From Isoetes taiwanensis (taxonomy: Eukaryota > Streptophyta > Lycopodiopsida > Isoetales > Isoetaceae): DNA of 64,000 nucleotides. The notes under the pieces are model-generated. The model did no database searches and was not told the DNA's origin. It was given only the letters and a program-made list of their open reading frames with translations. Both the position numbers and the translations under genes were made by a program. The first letter of the stretch is position 1. The number at the start of each line of letters is the position of its first letter. Where the stretch lies: NCBI GenBank assembly GCA_021234155.1, contig JAJEKV010000002.1, forward strand, positions 33,867,123-33,931,122. The letters are read 5' to 3'. Of the stretch, positions 36,317 through 49,058 are shown piece by piece.

Positions 36317-36934
36317 CGGCCACATGCTCGTAAAAAAAATCCATCTCTCGTCACATACGGTTCCTCCCGAAATATGCGTATTTTTTGGGAGGAGAGGAGA
36401 GACGATTATCTCGAGGCTTAATGGCCCTCTGTTATTGGCAGATTTTTTCTTTGTTTGCGGATTTTCGATCACGCATCAATTCCGGCCGGCGAGAGAAAAT
36501 GTGGGATAATTCGATCGTAACGTTCAATTGGTAGCCAAATTGTGGGATATTCAAGCTTTATTTCTTGGTTCGTTGGGGCTATGTGGGATAATTCATTTCT
36601 AGTTTTCCCTCCCCTTTCTTTCGATTCCGGCCACTAAACCATGGATCCGGTCATTCTTGGTATGATTGCCATGCTTTTAAGTGCTTTGACACTTTCATTT
36701 GCATTACTGAGATATCTTGTTTGCAGCTATTGGAACTCAATGAGCTCGAAGATCCAATGACCTGTTCGATGGCGATGTTTTAGAAGACAACAATGGTATG
36801 TTTTTTGCGCATCTGCGGCGTTAATGGTTCTTGGTTCCAGCGGGGTTAGAAGACCACCAAGAAGATTTTGGATTGCTCCAAAGGCGAGAGAACACAATGG
36901 GATAATATCGATAACCACGCATGGAATTGTATAG

Positions 36935-37584
36935 CTTCCTTTGAAGATGATATGTGGCACCAATTTTACAGGATGAAGAGAGCCACATTTGAGAGATTGG
37001 TAGGTTTAATTGTGCCCTATCTTGTCGGGCCCGTATTAAAGTAAGGCCCCCCCGTTGATCCGAGGAAAGCGGTTGCTATGGTTACGTATTTTCTTGCACG
37101 GGGATATGCCATTACATGTCGGTCGAGATTTTTTATGTTGGGAAAGCAACAGTCGCAGAAATATACCAAGAAAGTCACGCTTGTATTGGCTTCGAAGACA
37201 ATGTTGTACAAACGTTTTGTTGCAATGCCTACAGGTGCAAGATTAACCCAGTGTATTAAGGAATTCCATGATGCAACTGGGTTGCCCAATGTATATGGTG
37301 CAGTTGACGGTTCTCATATTTTTTTATGGAGGAAACCCAAAAAAAAGGACAATGGGGAAGACTATTACAGCAGACCCTTCCTCCTTAAAGTCTTTCCTCA
37401 AAATCAGGGTGCATATGGAAAGTTTAACAGACGGATCTGTAGGGGCAGAGTGTGTGTAGAAAATGGATTTGGGATTGTCAAGGAAAAGTTTAGAATTTTG
37501 AAACACTTGCCTGTGCATGTTGGCAAAGCCTCCAAGATTATACATGCATGTTGTGTTCTTTGTTACAAAATGAGACAAAGTTAA
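36935..37584 (+). pseudogene. PIF/Harbinger transposase, internally deleted
   Basis: The plus-strand reading begins before 37000 with WHQFYRMKRATFERLVGLIV, has a stop near 37040, and continues through AVAMVTYFLARGYAITCRSR. Next comes the first catalytic region VYGAVDGSHIFLWRKP. The sequence then jumps from NGEDYYSR to a distal block with VCVENGFGIVKEKFRILKHL, which holds the catalytic Glu. The middle of the DDE domain, including the second Asp, is absent. The product would be inactive. Together with the Myb-like gene on the opposite strand it marks a PIF/Harbinger transposon nested in the CACTA element. Confidence 0.85.
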
Positions 37585-38030
37585 ATGTGTTTGTGGCCTG
37601 ATTTTTATGCTCGAAAAACTGTCATTATGAGAACTGAACAGGTGGTAACATGCATTTCTGAGTCAAATGAACTTCACATTGATACACATAAAATATTATA
37701 AAATTTCAACAACAGTGGAAAAGGAAGATAAACAAGTTTTATATTCAAAAGAAATTTTCCAGTACATTTTTTTTTACTGCACTGTTTAAAACAGTGCAGT
37801 ATCTCATCAGCAAGGTTACAATCAAAGTGCATAGGAAAACAAAGAGCATAAGGCACTCCTCCCAAAGGGCATAGGCAATCTGCATGGGAAATATGCACAG
37901 GTTTCTTCTGTCAGCAAAACTCAGCAACAAAACAAAATGGCATGCAAGCCATTTTCCACATAACAGATACCTGATTCAAACTGAAAATAGGAAACAAAAA
38001 CAAAAATAGGAAACATAAAAAATTTTATCC
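37585..38030. other. Spacer inside the nested Harbinger region
   Basis: Short frames only. No promoter or terminator can be assigned. Confidence 0.4.
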
Positions 38031-38031
38031 A

Positions 38032-38609
38032 CTAGATCCTGGGACAAAGAACACAACGGAAGGTTATGTTTCGTATCTCTTCAAGGCACCATTTGCCATT
38101 CTGTCTTACATATACAGTCTCCATGTGGACAGTCCTGTTCCTTGCAGAATTAGCTGCCCATTCCAAAACCTCTGGATCAACAGAAACCCCCATCCGAAAA
38201 AAAGTCGTGACTGTCTCTTTGGAGTAATTGCAGTGAATCTTCTTGTGGGTCAAAACTTCCACATTCGGATCTGTAGGCTGAACAGAAGGGGAGGAAAACT
38301 GGCTTTCTTGTTCGTCTTCATGAGAAACATGATTTTCTTCAAACTGATTCTCCAAACTCACAGGCATTTTAAGCTAACCGGCGAGAGTCCCCACTTCTTT
38401 GTCGGGAAGAATTTCCTCCTTTGGAAGTGGGCCAGGGAATCGTGGTCGATTGAGTAATAGGGGCAACTCGAGGAAGAGGGCGAGGTAGTTGGTGGAGTTC
38501 TATAAGATGAGGAAGAGCTTGAGCTCGAAGAGCTCGAGCTAGGGCTTGGAGAGCGTTGGCGCTTTCTGCTCACGACTCTCTCCATTTCTGTCAATGGGCT
38601 TGCATGCAA
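38032..38609 (-). pseudogene. Serine-rich hypothetical coding segment, two frames
   Basis: Two minus-strand frames overlap at 38358-38367. The upstream one begins MHASPLTEMERVVSRKRQRS and runs into a Ser-only stretch and a Pro/Ser segment. The downstream one reads VSVDPEVLEWAANSARNRTV and then RQNGKWCLEEIRNITFR to a stop. They could be one gene with a frameshift or a small intron. No domain is recognised. The position between transposase and Myb-like gene suggests transposon cargo or an accessory protein. Confidence 0.4.
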
Positions 38610-38839
38610 GAATTGGAGGAAGCTTAAGTAGCCTTTACGAATTTGGATGATCGTGACTAGTAGGCAATATTTAATACTAAAAAACAGGGCTGTACAACTT
38701 CTTTAATATTTAAGAATCTTGGTGGATTTTGAGGCAGGTTCAAAAAGAATTTCAAAAAAGCAAATAACTTAAAACGAACCTTTAGTCCTTCTTGTTGGCA
38801 GCAAGTTTGGCAATTTCCAGCAAGGTCTCCTTTGTCATC

Positions 38840-39555
38840 TCACATATGCTTTGAGTCATTGCAGCCATTGACTCTGCAATTTTCGATTTGTTTTTGAGAT
38901 CTTATTGTTTCCAATTCCACGACCAACTCAATTTTTCTTGCACTTTCTTCTTTCGAAAAATCTAATTTCTTCACCTCTGTGTCCCCAAATGTGCTTGCCA
39001 TCTGTGATATTCCCATTGCAATGTCCTCATCTATTTGCAACTTTGGACTTCTTTCTACTTGTAGGTTTTCCACAAACTCGGCTGATTACATCTTTGCTGA
39101 TCTAGGACTTGAAGAATGCATGCGGTTTTCCTGTGGGTGTCCTATTGATTGGAATTTACGGCATCAACTTTGGACTGCTTGGATTTCCCATGTTAACATC
39201 ATTGTTTGAATTGGGTGGATCAGCAAATTGGTCTTCAAATCTTTGCATCTGTTCCAGCAGTTTCAAAATAACTATCATTCATGAAAGATTCTGAGTAATT
39301 GGCATGCAAGTCTGCAGCCTCGAAAGCTTCATTGCCAAATTCACCATCATCACCAGCACCTGGTATTGGATTATCAGAGGTAACACCATATTTAACTTCT
39401 TCCATTCTGTCATACCACTGCCAACTTGATGGTTCAGAACCTGTATGGCTACAAGCCTCCTTCTCATCTTTAAATTTAGCTTGCAGCTTATCCCATTTGT
39501 TCTTTAGTTGTCTCAGCTCCACTAAACCCCCAACAAAGGGCTGCAATTTCATCAT
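38840..39555 (-). pseudogene. Myb/SANT-like accessory protein of the PIF/Harbinger element, partial
   Basis: The first minus-strand part (39555-39235) has VELRQLKNKWDKLQAKFKDE followed by a trihelix-like tail with SSWQWYDRMEEVKYG. This is the end of the Myb/SANT-like domain that accompanies PIF/Harbinger transposases and helps nuclear import and DNA binding. A second part (39073-38840) is Glu/Lys-rich and coiled-coil-like (KIELVVELETIRSQKQIENC). The start of the domain probably lies in other frames towards 39980. Stops between the parts indicate a broken copy. The opposite orientation to the transposase fits the superfamily's usual two-gene layout. Confidence 0.65.
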
Positions 39556-40413
39556 AATTTTCCTCCACCGTGTGTTGGAGGAGGTTGAGGGTGCCTCCGG
39601 TTACCAATTTCATCTCGTTCGGGGAGATTGAGGAATGTGGAGACAGTGTGATCTGTCCATTGCCGGGGGACTTCTATTCTTTGTGTCTATCACTTTCGAA
39701 TTTTCTGCTCATGCACAACAATAGCCAAAGCGAGAATCGGTTTCTAAAGATTCACTCACAATATTGGAGGGTGCCTGAATTTATTTGAATACACGCTTGG
39801 ATCTCTTTTCTTTTTTGATTTGTCTTGAAGAGGGAATTGGCTCGAGAATTAGTCTCCAATTGAACATCCATGGAGATCGGCCTGTCATTTTCCGGGTCCT
39901 TCTTGGTGCCATGTTTTCAATCCGAGGAGGCACGAAAGGCTTGCCAGTTCTTTGGCAAAAAGCGGATCGAGAGGCCTTAGACATCTGAATTTAAGGAAAT
40001 TGCAGGAATAAGGGCGACACAAAAAGGAAATTGCCGATCAGAAATTAATGAACAAATGCACAAAAACATAATGAAAATGCTGCGTGATCGGATGAATACG
40101 GATCGTAATCGGCTAATTGCTTGAGGAATTGGATACTTGTAGCAAGAATAAAGGCGGCCTTGAAGATCAAGAAACAGGGGAAATGGCCCCCCGATATTGG
40201 TGTGGGAAACATTTGAGGCGTTTTTCGAGCGTGAAAAAATTAAGGCTAATTGTTTGGTTAGTGGGCAATAAAACGCCCCTAGCGGTTGTTAGGGCAAATC
40301 ATCTCTCGAGGTGAGAGTTGGGTTTTCCCACTCTCACCCATCTCTCCCATCTCTCCCCCATCTCTCATCTCTCGTATTCTCTCTCGTCATCTCTAAGTCA
40401 GCATGTGGCCAAC

Positions 40414-41394
<981 letters not shown>

Positions 41395-41461
<67 letters not shown>
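41395..41461. repeat. (CT)n microsatellite, about 67 bp, right of the LINE fragment
   Basis: A dinucleotide run directly after the LINE's (ATTTC)n tail. It is probably the continuation of the tract at 40417-40549 split by the insertion. Confidence 0.97.
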
Positions 41462-41464
<3 letters not shown>

Positions 41465-42285
41465 AATGTGATTAGTTTTATACAAGAAATTTATAGCAGA
41501 TGCCGCAAACATATCTTTGGTTCCAAACCTGCGAGGTTGGACCCACTCTATTTTGGAACATGTGGGGTTGAAACACGCATTTTTGCCTAGGGGTGTTCCT
41601 AATGGCCGTAGAATTCCCACTGTGAATATTGAACACGTCTTAGACGCAACTAAAGGTCTAAATACCATCTCAGAAGGTGATTGAACTTTTCCTTCAAAAT
41701 TAGTGGGAGAATGAACAACAGAAACAACCGAATGGAAATGCCTCCCATAGCTGAAGACTTTAGCAGCATCGAATTTGGATCTGCCATAGCTGGCAGGGCC
41801 GAGCTATCAATGCATCCCTTCCTACAATGCATCCCTTGCTACATCCCTTGATGCAATACTATATCTTCAATGATGTATATAGAAGAATTAGAAAAATGTT
41901 GAAGTGATTTAGGTATAATATTGCTTAAAAATTGTTGCAACAACCCACTTAAATTGTAATATAAAGTTGACAAATGCTTCTCACAATTAGTCAAAATATT
42001 AGATGAAATTTTGGATAACATCTTGTTATGTGGCTTAAGAGAAGGTTGTTAGAACTTAGCTATAATATTGTTCAGAAGTTGTTGCAATAACTTATTTAAA
42101 TTGCATAAAAAGTTGACAAAAGGAGGTCATTACTTTCTCGAAATACTTGACGCTATGCATTAGACACAATTTTGACACAACACAAACACTTTGTGTCAAT
42201 ATATTAGCATTCGATACAAAATTGTCACTACACCTATGGTTTGTCACAAGGATTGACACTATATCCCCATCCTCTTGTAGTGTCA

Positions 42286-42822
42286 TCTGTTAGTGTAGAG
42301 ATTTCGCCTGAGATCGTGTCCTAAGTTGAGCGGGCTAGGTCCAAAACAGATCTCATCCCTTGCCAGATCGTGATCACAGAAGGAGACCACATGCTCTTCC
42401 AGAGCCCCGTGGGTTAATGAGCTGCAGCCCCTTTGTACAGAAGGCCCCTCTGGACGATTCTCTCCTCCTCTTCCTTTTGGTTTATGTTGTGAAACAGTCC
42501 TTTGGGCTTATTTTATGAAGCCTCAGGGCTAAATTTTGTATGATCAAAATTTTGTATAATGAAATGATCTTCTGATTACTGGCCCTATTGGTTGTGTTGA
42601 TTACTCAAGTTATTTGTGTGGATGATAATAATTGTGTTTAGTCCATGCCCGATATTGGTAAAGGATTGGGAAATTAGTTGCAAACAATAAAGTTATGTAC
42701 AATGAGTTCACTCCATTCAATAAGTTGTCGATACCTTAATTGTCTTGGGTTTCATCCGAGTCTTCGGATATCTGTGCATATTTCTTGTTAACAGCAGAGC
42801 CAAATAAAATGTAAACTTAAAA
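42286..42822. other. Spacer between the CACTA and pogo elements, nothing recognised
   Basis: No open frame with a known domain. The end of the pogo element is probably here, but its inverted repeat was not identified. Confidence 0.4.
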
Positions 42823-44003
42823 TTAAGAGTGCAAGGTGAACGAGCATACCTGACTACCAGCGGGTGTAGCTATGAATGAGATCCCCTCCTCAAACCTTGG
42901 AGTTGGCTGGGTTTCACGAGCCATCTCAGCCCTCCATATTCTTGCAAACCCAACATCCATGCCCCTTGCACGGCTAACAATTGCAGGGTCCACCCCAATT
43001 TCCACCATCTCCCTGATAATCCTTGCCTTGTCTATTGCAACATCTTGGTCATGTTGGGTCCAGAATTGGCTGCAGCATAGTTCACCCATCCTTGTGTGTC
43101 TAGTCTTATTAAGTTGCCATGACCAATGTCAGCATGTTGCTGTGGAGCTGGCAAGTCCCACCTCTTCAATGGGGAATTGAGTGTGCTGATTGGGTTTGCT
43201 ACAGGTCTAACTAGAGGTATGCAACCCTCAATGCTTACATTCTGCCCATGTCCAGCATCACCCGAGCAGCTATGTGTGTCATCTAAACTGCACATGACTT
43301 GCACCTCATCAACATCCTCCAATGGTTGTGAGTTCAGATCTACACATGGACTAGCAGGACCAACAGGCTCAAGGTTTTGGTCAATACCTGGGCACGTTTG
43401 ATTGCCTGTAATGGCTGCCCCAAGTGGGCTGACTGCTCTAAGTGGACTCAACCCTTGCCTCATTCTCAGTCTGTTCCTCACTTGTAACCTTCTTGTCTTC
43501 ACCTCCTCACTCAACACCCTTTGAAAACCAAAAACAGATGCCACTTTAGACACCCCCCTTGGATACATAAACTCCATAAGCCTTGCAGCACTTGCAGCTT
43601 CAGCTGCATCAGCTATCTTCCTCCTCTCTCTCTCTCTCTCTCCTCCCTGTTAGCCTGTGCCCTCTTGGCAGCCTCCTCCCTTTCAGCCTTCCTCCTTGCA
43701 CCTTCCTTGCTGCCAGCTGCTCCAATTTCAATTTTTCGGCTTCTGCCCTTCTTGCATGTTCTGCTCTCAATGCCTCGCAGAAACCATCACTCGATATGTG
43801 CACTCTTCCCCCAAGATCTGGGGCAAAGCCCCTCTTCCTTGCCCTCATGGCCTGTGATGGCCGCACACATGTTTGAGATGGTTCCTGCAAACCAGCCATA
43901 GACCCTCCAACATCATGGACATGAACCTGACTTACTGCAGCAGCACCTTCATCAATAATTTCATGTGTATCTTCCACATGCACAGATTGTGGCACATGCT
44001 CAC

Positions 44004-44356
44004 CAGTGTTGTTACATACTTACCGTACCTGTACGGTACTGTAAGTATTTTACGTATCGTACCTCGTAACGTACCTCTGATTTTTTAACGTACCGAAAAA
44101 AAAACAGTACGTTAAAAAGTGTTGTTACCGTACCTATAAAATACGTACTATACCTATAAAATACTTATAAAATACTTACAGTACCTATAAAATACCTATA
44201 AAATACGTACCGTACCTATAAAATACTTACCGTACTTGTGTTGAAAACTACCAAAATTTGATACAAAAACAATGCATTTTCTATTCCGTACGTACCGTAC
44301 CTCTGGTACGGTACGTTGTACTTGAAAGTTACCGTACCCATATGGAAACAACACTG
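44004..44356. mobile_element. hAT-type MITE full of GTACC/TATAAAATAC repeats
   Basis: Terminal inverted repeats CAGTGTTGTT (left) and AACAACACTG (right) are flanked by an exact 8-bp target duplication, ATGCTCAC (43996-44003 and 44357-44364). Both features are diagnostic of the hAT superfamily. The 353-bp interior has no coding capacity and consists of many copies of CGTACC/GGTACG and a (CTATAAAATAC)n-like array. It is inserted in the C-terminal part of the pogo gene. Confidence 0.92.
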
Positions 44357-45083
44357 ATGCTCACCAGCTGGATTGTGTGGCGTTTGGTCATTTTGGACAT
44401 CATTTGGGAGTTGTCCAGGTAAGGCCTCCTATAGCTGGTGCACTTCTGCCATGTCAAACCCTTCCATTGGTCCCATAGCTGGATGGGACTCTTCTCCAGC
44501 CTGCTCATGGCCTTTTGTAATGTCTTCAACATGCACCCTCCCAAACCTGGTACACTCTTGGCCTGGCCTAACCTTTTCCTGGTCAAAGGGCCAGATACCA
44601 GTGGCCCTAAAACCTGCCTTGATGTTATGGTGTGTTAGGCCACAAGTCTATGAGACGTGTGTGCAGGCAATAAGGCAAAGTGAATGCCCTCTCTCTTGCT
44701 GCCAATATGACTTCTAGATCCACATGGCTGCCATGACCATCCAAAATGATAAGGTGAGGCTGATCTGGGGATACACCACCTGGAACTCTTACTGCAAAAT
44801 GTGACAGCCATGATTTAAACAATTCTGATGTCATCCAAACTGAAGTCTGGACAACCTGAATGGCACCCTCTTCACTGTTACGGCCTGCAAGCGCGACTTG
44901 CCCTTGGAGTTCGCTTTGGGAATGCCACGGGGTGGCCAGGGAATGTCCCAAGCAGATATTCCGCCTAGGGGCGGCATGGAAATAAGTGGAAGACCTATGA
45001 GTTGGTCAAACATCACTACTATTGGCCGGACATGAAGGAACAAGTCCGGGACTTGGTCTCGCATTGTCTGACATGTCAAGCTG

Positions 45084-45688
45084 TGTTGTGCGTTTTTTCT
45101 TGACTATTTTTGCATGATGTGCTTAAATTGATGAAATGTGTGCATAAATGGAGAATAATATGGGTGTAATGTGGAGAAAATATAAAAAATGTGCAAATAT
45201 TGGGGATGAAGCATTTATGATGTATTGAAGTTGAACTTATGGACTTGAAGGTGTATAAAAGTTCTTTTCAATGGTTAAAGCATGGGGTTGAGATGGCGCA
45301 ATCCTAGGAGACATGTAAGTTATTGGAGATCTAATGGTGGAGATTGCTTAAAGATGAATGGAGGAGATTTGATGTGTAAGTTTAAGAGGAGGGGTACGTC
45401 TCCTCATTCTCTCTCTCTCACTCTTGGTGTTTGGAAGCAAATCCTTTGTTATAGAGTGTTCCATGGAAGAAATAAATAATGAAGAGGAGGATGAACCTCC
45501 AGATTATCTTGATTATGATTTGGTTGTGCAATTGAGGTGTATTTGATCTCTTGTTCCATTCTTCAAATTCCTTTCTTCAATTCTCGTGTCTTGCCTTGTG
45601 AGTGCTTGCTGATAGAGTGTGGCGCAGCCTGATGCATATATTTTGCATTTTGCTCAGCTTGGGGTTTGGTCCATTCTGTTGGATTACA
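45084..45688 (+). repeat. 5' LTR of the young non-autonomous element
   Basis: Starts TG and ends CA. It carries TATAAAA at 45254 as the likely U3 promoter, so transcription would start roughly 30 bp downstream. A short CT tract lies at about 45408-45419. Confidence 0.95.
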
Positions 45689-47435
45689 TAAAGTGGGGGG
45701 CATTGCGAGAAGAAGCAGCATTCTATTAGCATGATTTTTATGATGATAATCTCAACTATATATAGCAGCATAAGGAATAAGAAGGGGATTTGCAGACTTA
45801 TTTCTTCTTCCAAATCATTATGAAGCAGACTAAGAGGTATGGTCCATCCTTCTGCTATAAATGAAGCATTTCAGAGATTTCTAGAATTCAATAAATATAT
45901 GGCTTCTGTTCTCCTTTGCCTGGCCAGCAAAAATTGGATGGAATGTCAGAATATTTGTTTGTCTGATAGTAAAGAAAAAAAAAAGAAGGAAGATATTGTA
46001 GCTTATTTTTGCATTCAGAAGACAATTTTACCATGCTTCTATCTGATGGAATGTTCGACCATGTTTATAACAAAGAAAATTTGCTTTGTGTCTACTGCTT
46101 GCCATGAGCAGTTGCTGCCATTATCCTTTTCTCTAAAGTTATCTGTAATATTCAATGTGCCTCTGTCTGCTTTGCTGCCATAGCTTCACCCTGTATTACC
46201 ATTTCAAAGCTCTTCAAAACCCTATTCATCTCTGTTTTATCTGTTCCATCTGTGTCTTGATTACCTAATATGCCATAGTCGTGCAAAACAAAGAAGAATT
46301 GAAGCCTAATATACTCTGTTAAAGCCCTAGTCCTCCTTCTGCCATATGCAACAGCAGCCTGATCCATTTTCATATCCATAGTTCGATCTCCATAACCTGA
46401 TCTGCCATCTCCGGCCATATCCATTTGCCTTTTATCAGATCTGAAGCCCTATAGCATGTCGTTGGCTACAGCCATAGCCTCACCCTGAACCGCCATCTCC
46501 ATTCACGGACCTGCAAGACAAAAACCGGCCCTAATCATCTCCCACAGCTGCCTGACCCTTCTGTCTGCCTTCCGCCATGCCTAACGGCCCTGCCCGCGCG
46601 CACAGTAGAAAGAAGAAGAAAAAACTAAATTGGAGATAAGGAAGATAAAAATATTTAACTTTAACAAATCTTGGCAATGGTTAGTTGGATGCGTTGTTGG
46701 CTATCAATTACTTGGTCACGAGTTCAAGTCCATGTAAAGACAAGAATTGCTACATTTTCCAAAGATGTTTGCTATGGCAAGATCTTCTTACACACTATTT
46801 TAGTCTTGCTATGGCAAGATCTTACACACTATTTTTGAAGACTAAATTTTGAAGACCCCAATACATCGTCATGTGCATTTATTTGAGTTTAAGTTGTATG
46901 TTCTCAAAATTTGTGAAGACGGAGTATTTCCTTCGAAGATCGAAGATCAAGAAACAATGGTCGGTATTTTGCTTTTGCAATTGACGAAAGTTTAATATTT
47001 AAGTTATTCAATATTTAAAAGCATCAAAAGAAGTTGTACAAGTTTTATTTTTATTTAAGTTATTATCGATGGCATGATGGATGTGCTGACCTAGAAAGGC
47101 AGCAACATCTCATGACCTATGTAAAATGTGATGAAAAATTATAAGTGTTGTGAAGGGGATAGAGCGCCATCCCAAGGCAAAAGAGCGAGGTTGCCACTGA
47201 TCTGGATGGGACTTGCCACCCTATGATTGATGAAGATGAAGTGATGTTAGAAGTTTTTAGTATTTCTTTTCCTTGGAAGACTTCTATAGATGTTTTTGAA
47301 GACTTGAAGACATTTTGATATTGGGTTTTTGTTAAGTTGTGATGCTATTTAGAGGACCAAGTTGAAAACATGAAGATCGAAGAAAAGATTTTTGAAGAAT
47401 TCATCGGGACGATGAATAATCTTGGGGGGGAATAA

Positions 47436-48040
47436 TGTTGTGCGTTTTTTCTTGACTATTTTTGCATGATGTGCTTAAATTGATGAAATGTGTGCATAAA
47501 TGGAGAATAATATGGGTGTAATGTGGAGAAAATATAAAAAATGTGCAAATATTGGGGATGAAGCATTTATGATGTATTGAAGTTGAACTTATGGACTTGA
47601 AGGTGTATAAAAGTTCTTTTCAATGGTTAAAGCATGGGGTTGAGATGGCGCAATCCTAGGAGACATGTAAGTTATTGGAGATCTAATGGTGGAGATTGCT
47701 TAAAGATGAATGGAGGAGATTTGATGTGTAAGTTTAAGAGGAGGGGTACGTCTCCTCATTCTCTCTCTCTCACTCTTGGTGTTTGGAAGCAAATCCTTTG
47801 TTATAGAGTGTTCCATGGAAGAAATAAATAATGAAGAGGAGGATGAACCTCCAGATTATCTTGATTATGATTTGGTTGTGCAATTGAGGTGTATTTGATC
47901 TCTTGTTCCATTCTTCAAATTCCTTTCTTCAATTCTCGTGTCTTGCCTTGTGAGTGCTTGCTGATAGAGTGTGGCGCAGCCTGATGCATATATTTTGCAT
48001 TCTGCTCAGCTTGGGGTTTGGTCCATTCTGTTGGATTACA
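47436..48040 (+). repeat. 3' LTR of the young non-autonomous element
   Basis: Same length and sequence as the 5' LTR except for C at 48002. It is preceded by the polypurine tract and followed by the AGCTG target duplication. Confidence 0.95.
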
Positions 48041-48834
48041 AGCTGTTAAAGCTGACCATGGTCGTACCCCGGAACTATTGCAACCTATACCCTTGCAAAG
48101 ATGAAAGTGTATAAGTATGGACTTCATAGTCTCTTTGCCTAGAAGTGTTAGGCAGAACACTCAAGTGTGGGTGATCGTTGATTGCCTGACTAAGTACGCC
48201 AAATTTGTGTCTTTAAAGGAGGATGCTACTGGTCCAGATGTAGCAACTGCATATATGAGATATGTTTTTCCTCTTTTTGGTTTGCCTCTGTCCATCATAA
48301 GTAATCCAGACACCAAGTTCACAGGTCATTTTTGGAAAGACCTTATGAAAGGTCTTAAGGTACGATTGAGAATGAGTAGTGGTAACCACTCACAAACGGA
48401 TGGCCAAACTGAAAGAATCAACATGATCTTAAAGGATATATGTTGAGAAGTTTTGTTCATGAACGCCAAACTCGTTGGGAGGAGTATTTGCCTTACCTAG
48501 AGTTTGCGTATAACAATAGCCATCATACGGGAATTAAGATGACTCCCTTTGTTGCTATGATGGGGCAAAATCCTAGAACTTATGCTGGAATGCACAAGTA
48601 TCTAAAAATGGATGCCGCCGTGAATATGTTGGATGATATGAATGCAATTTTGCTTCAGTGTCGGCAAAACTTGCGTAGGGCCCAAGATCGCGCTCAAGTG
48701 TATGCGTGATGTTACCTATGAGGAAGGTGATTATGTGTTCTTAAGGATTGTGTATCCTTCAGCATTACGAAACAACACCCTTAAACTGTTGGTTAAAGGG
48801 TAAGATATACTGGACCTTTTAAGATTCGTAAAAG

Positions 48835-49058
48835 GATAGATAGATAGATAGTATTTTAACGTCACGCCACTAGGCAGCATCCAACTGGACATGTGACCAC
48901 ACACCACACTACATTGCTTGGTTGGGCCCTGCCCCCAACCACTTTACATTGCGTCTGTGGGTTTTGACACCCAACAGTTCAGAGTGCGATTCTGGGCGGT
49001 CTCGAACTCGAGACCTATAGTTGCTAGACCTAGTGTGTTACCACTAGACTAAACGCCC
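48835..49058 (-). mobile_element. tRNA-derived SINE with (TATC)n tail, inserted in the gypsy pol gene
   Basis: The minus-strand sequence begins GGGCGTTTAGTCTAGTGGTA, with a tRNA-type A box. A B-box region, GGTCTCGAGTTCGAGACC, lies about 40 nt further on, together forming an internal RNA polymerase III promoter. The body contains CAATGTAAAGTGGTTGGGGG and TCACATGTCC. It ends GTGGCGTGACGTTAAAATAC, then (TATC)n at 48835-48850. A related copy is at 60881-61072 and a fragment at 29889. It is about 224 bp long. The clear target duplication expected could not be fixed because of the repeat tail. Confidence 0.85.

Larger units (their letters stand above)
45084..48040 (+). mobile_element. Young non-autonomous LTR retrotransposon, 605-bp LTRs
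   Basis: The LTRs at 45084-45688 and 47436-48040 are both 605 bp, start TGTTGTGCG, and end GGATTACA. By eye they differ at one site (T at 45650, C at 48002). A 5-bp target duplication, AGCTG, flanks the element (45079-45083 and 48041-48045), which splits the gypsy integrase codon for codon. A TATA box, TATAAAA, lies at 45254-45260 in the LTR. A polypurine tract (GGGGGGGGAATAA) precedes the 3' LTR. The 1.75-kb interior has no gag or pol, so the element depends on proteins from another element. No standard tRNA-Met primer site is seen after the 5' LTR. Near-identical LTRs show a very recent insertion. Confidence 0.95.

Noticed and set aside
45282-45479. 65-codon frame present twice (also at 47634-47831)
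   Set aside because: It is inside the LTR of the young element; both copies are the two LTRs, with no domain or codon support.
48117-48709. Integrase as an intact host gene
   Set aside because: The frames are parts of a gypsy integrase broken by a stop in place of the conserved Trp, a nested LTR element and a SINE.
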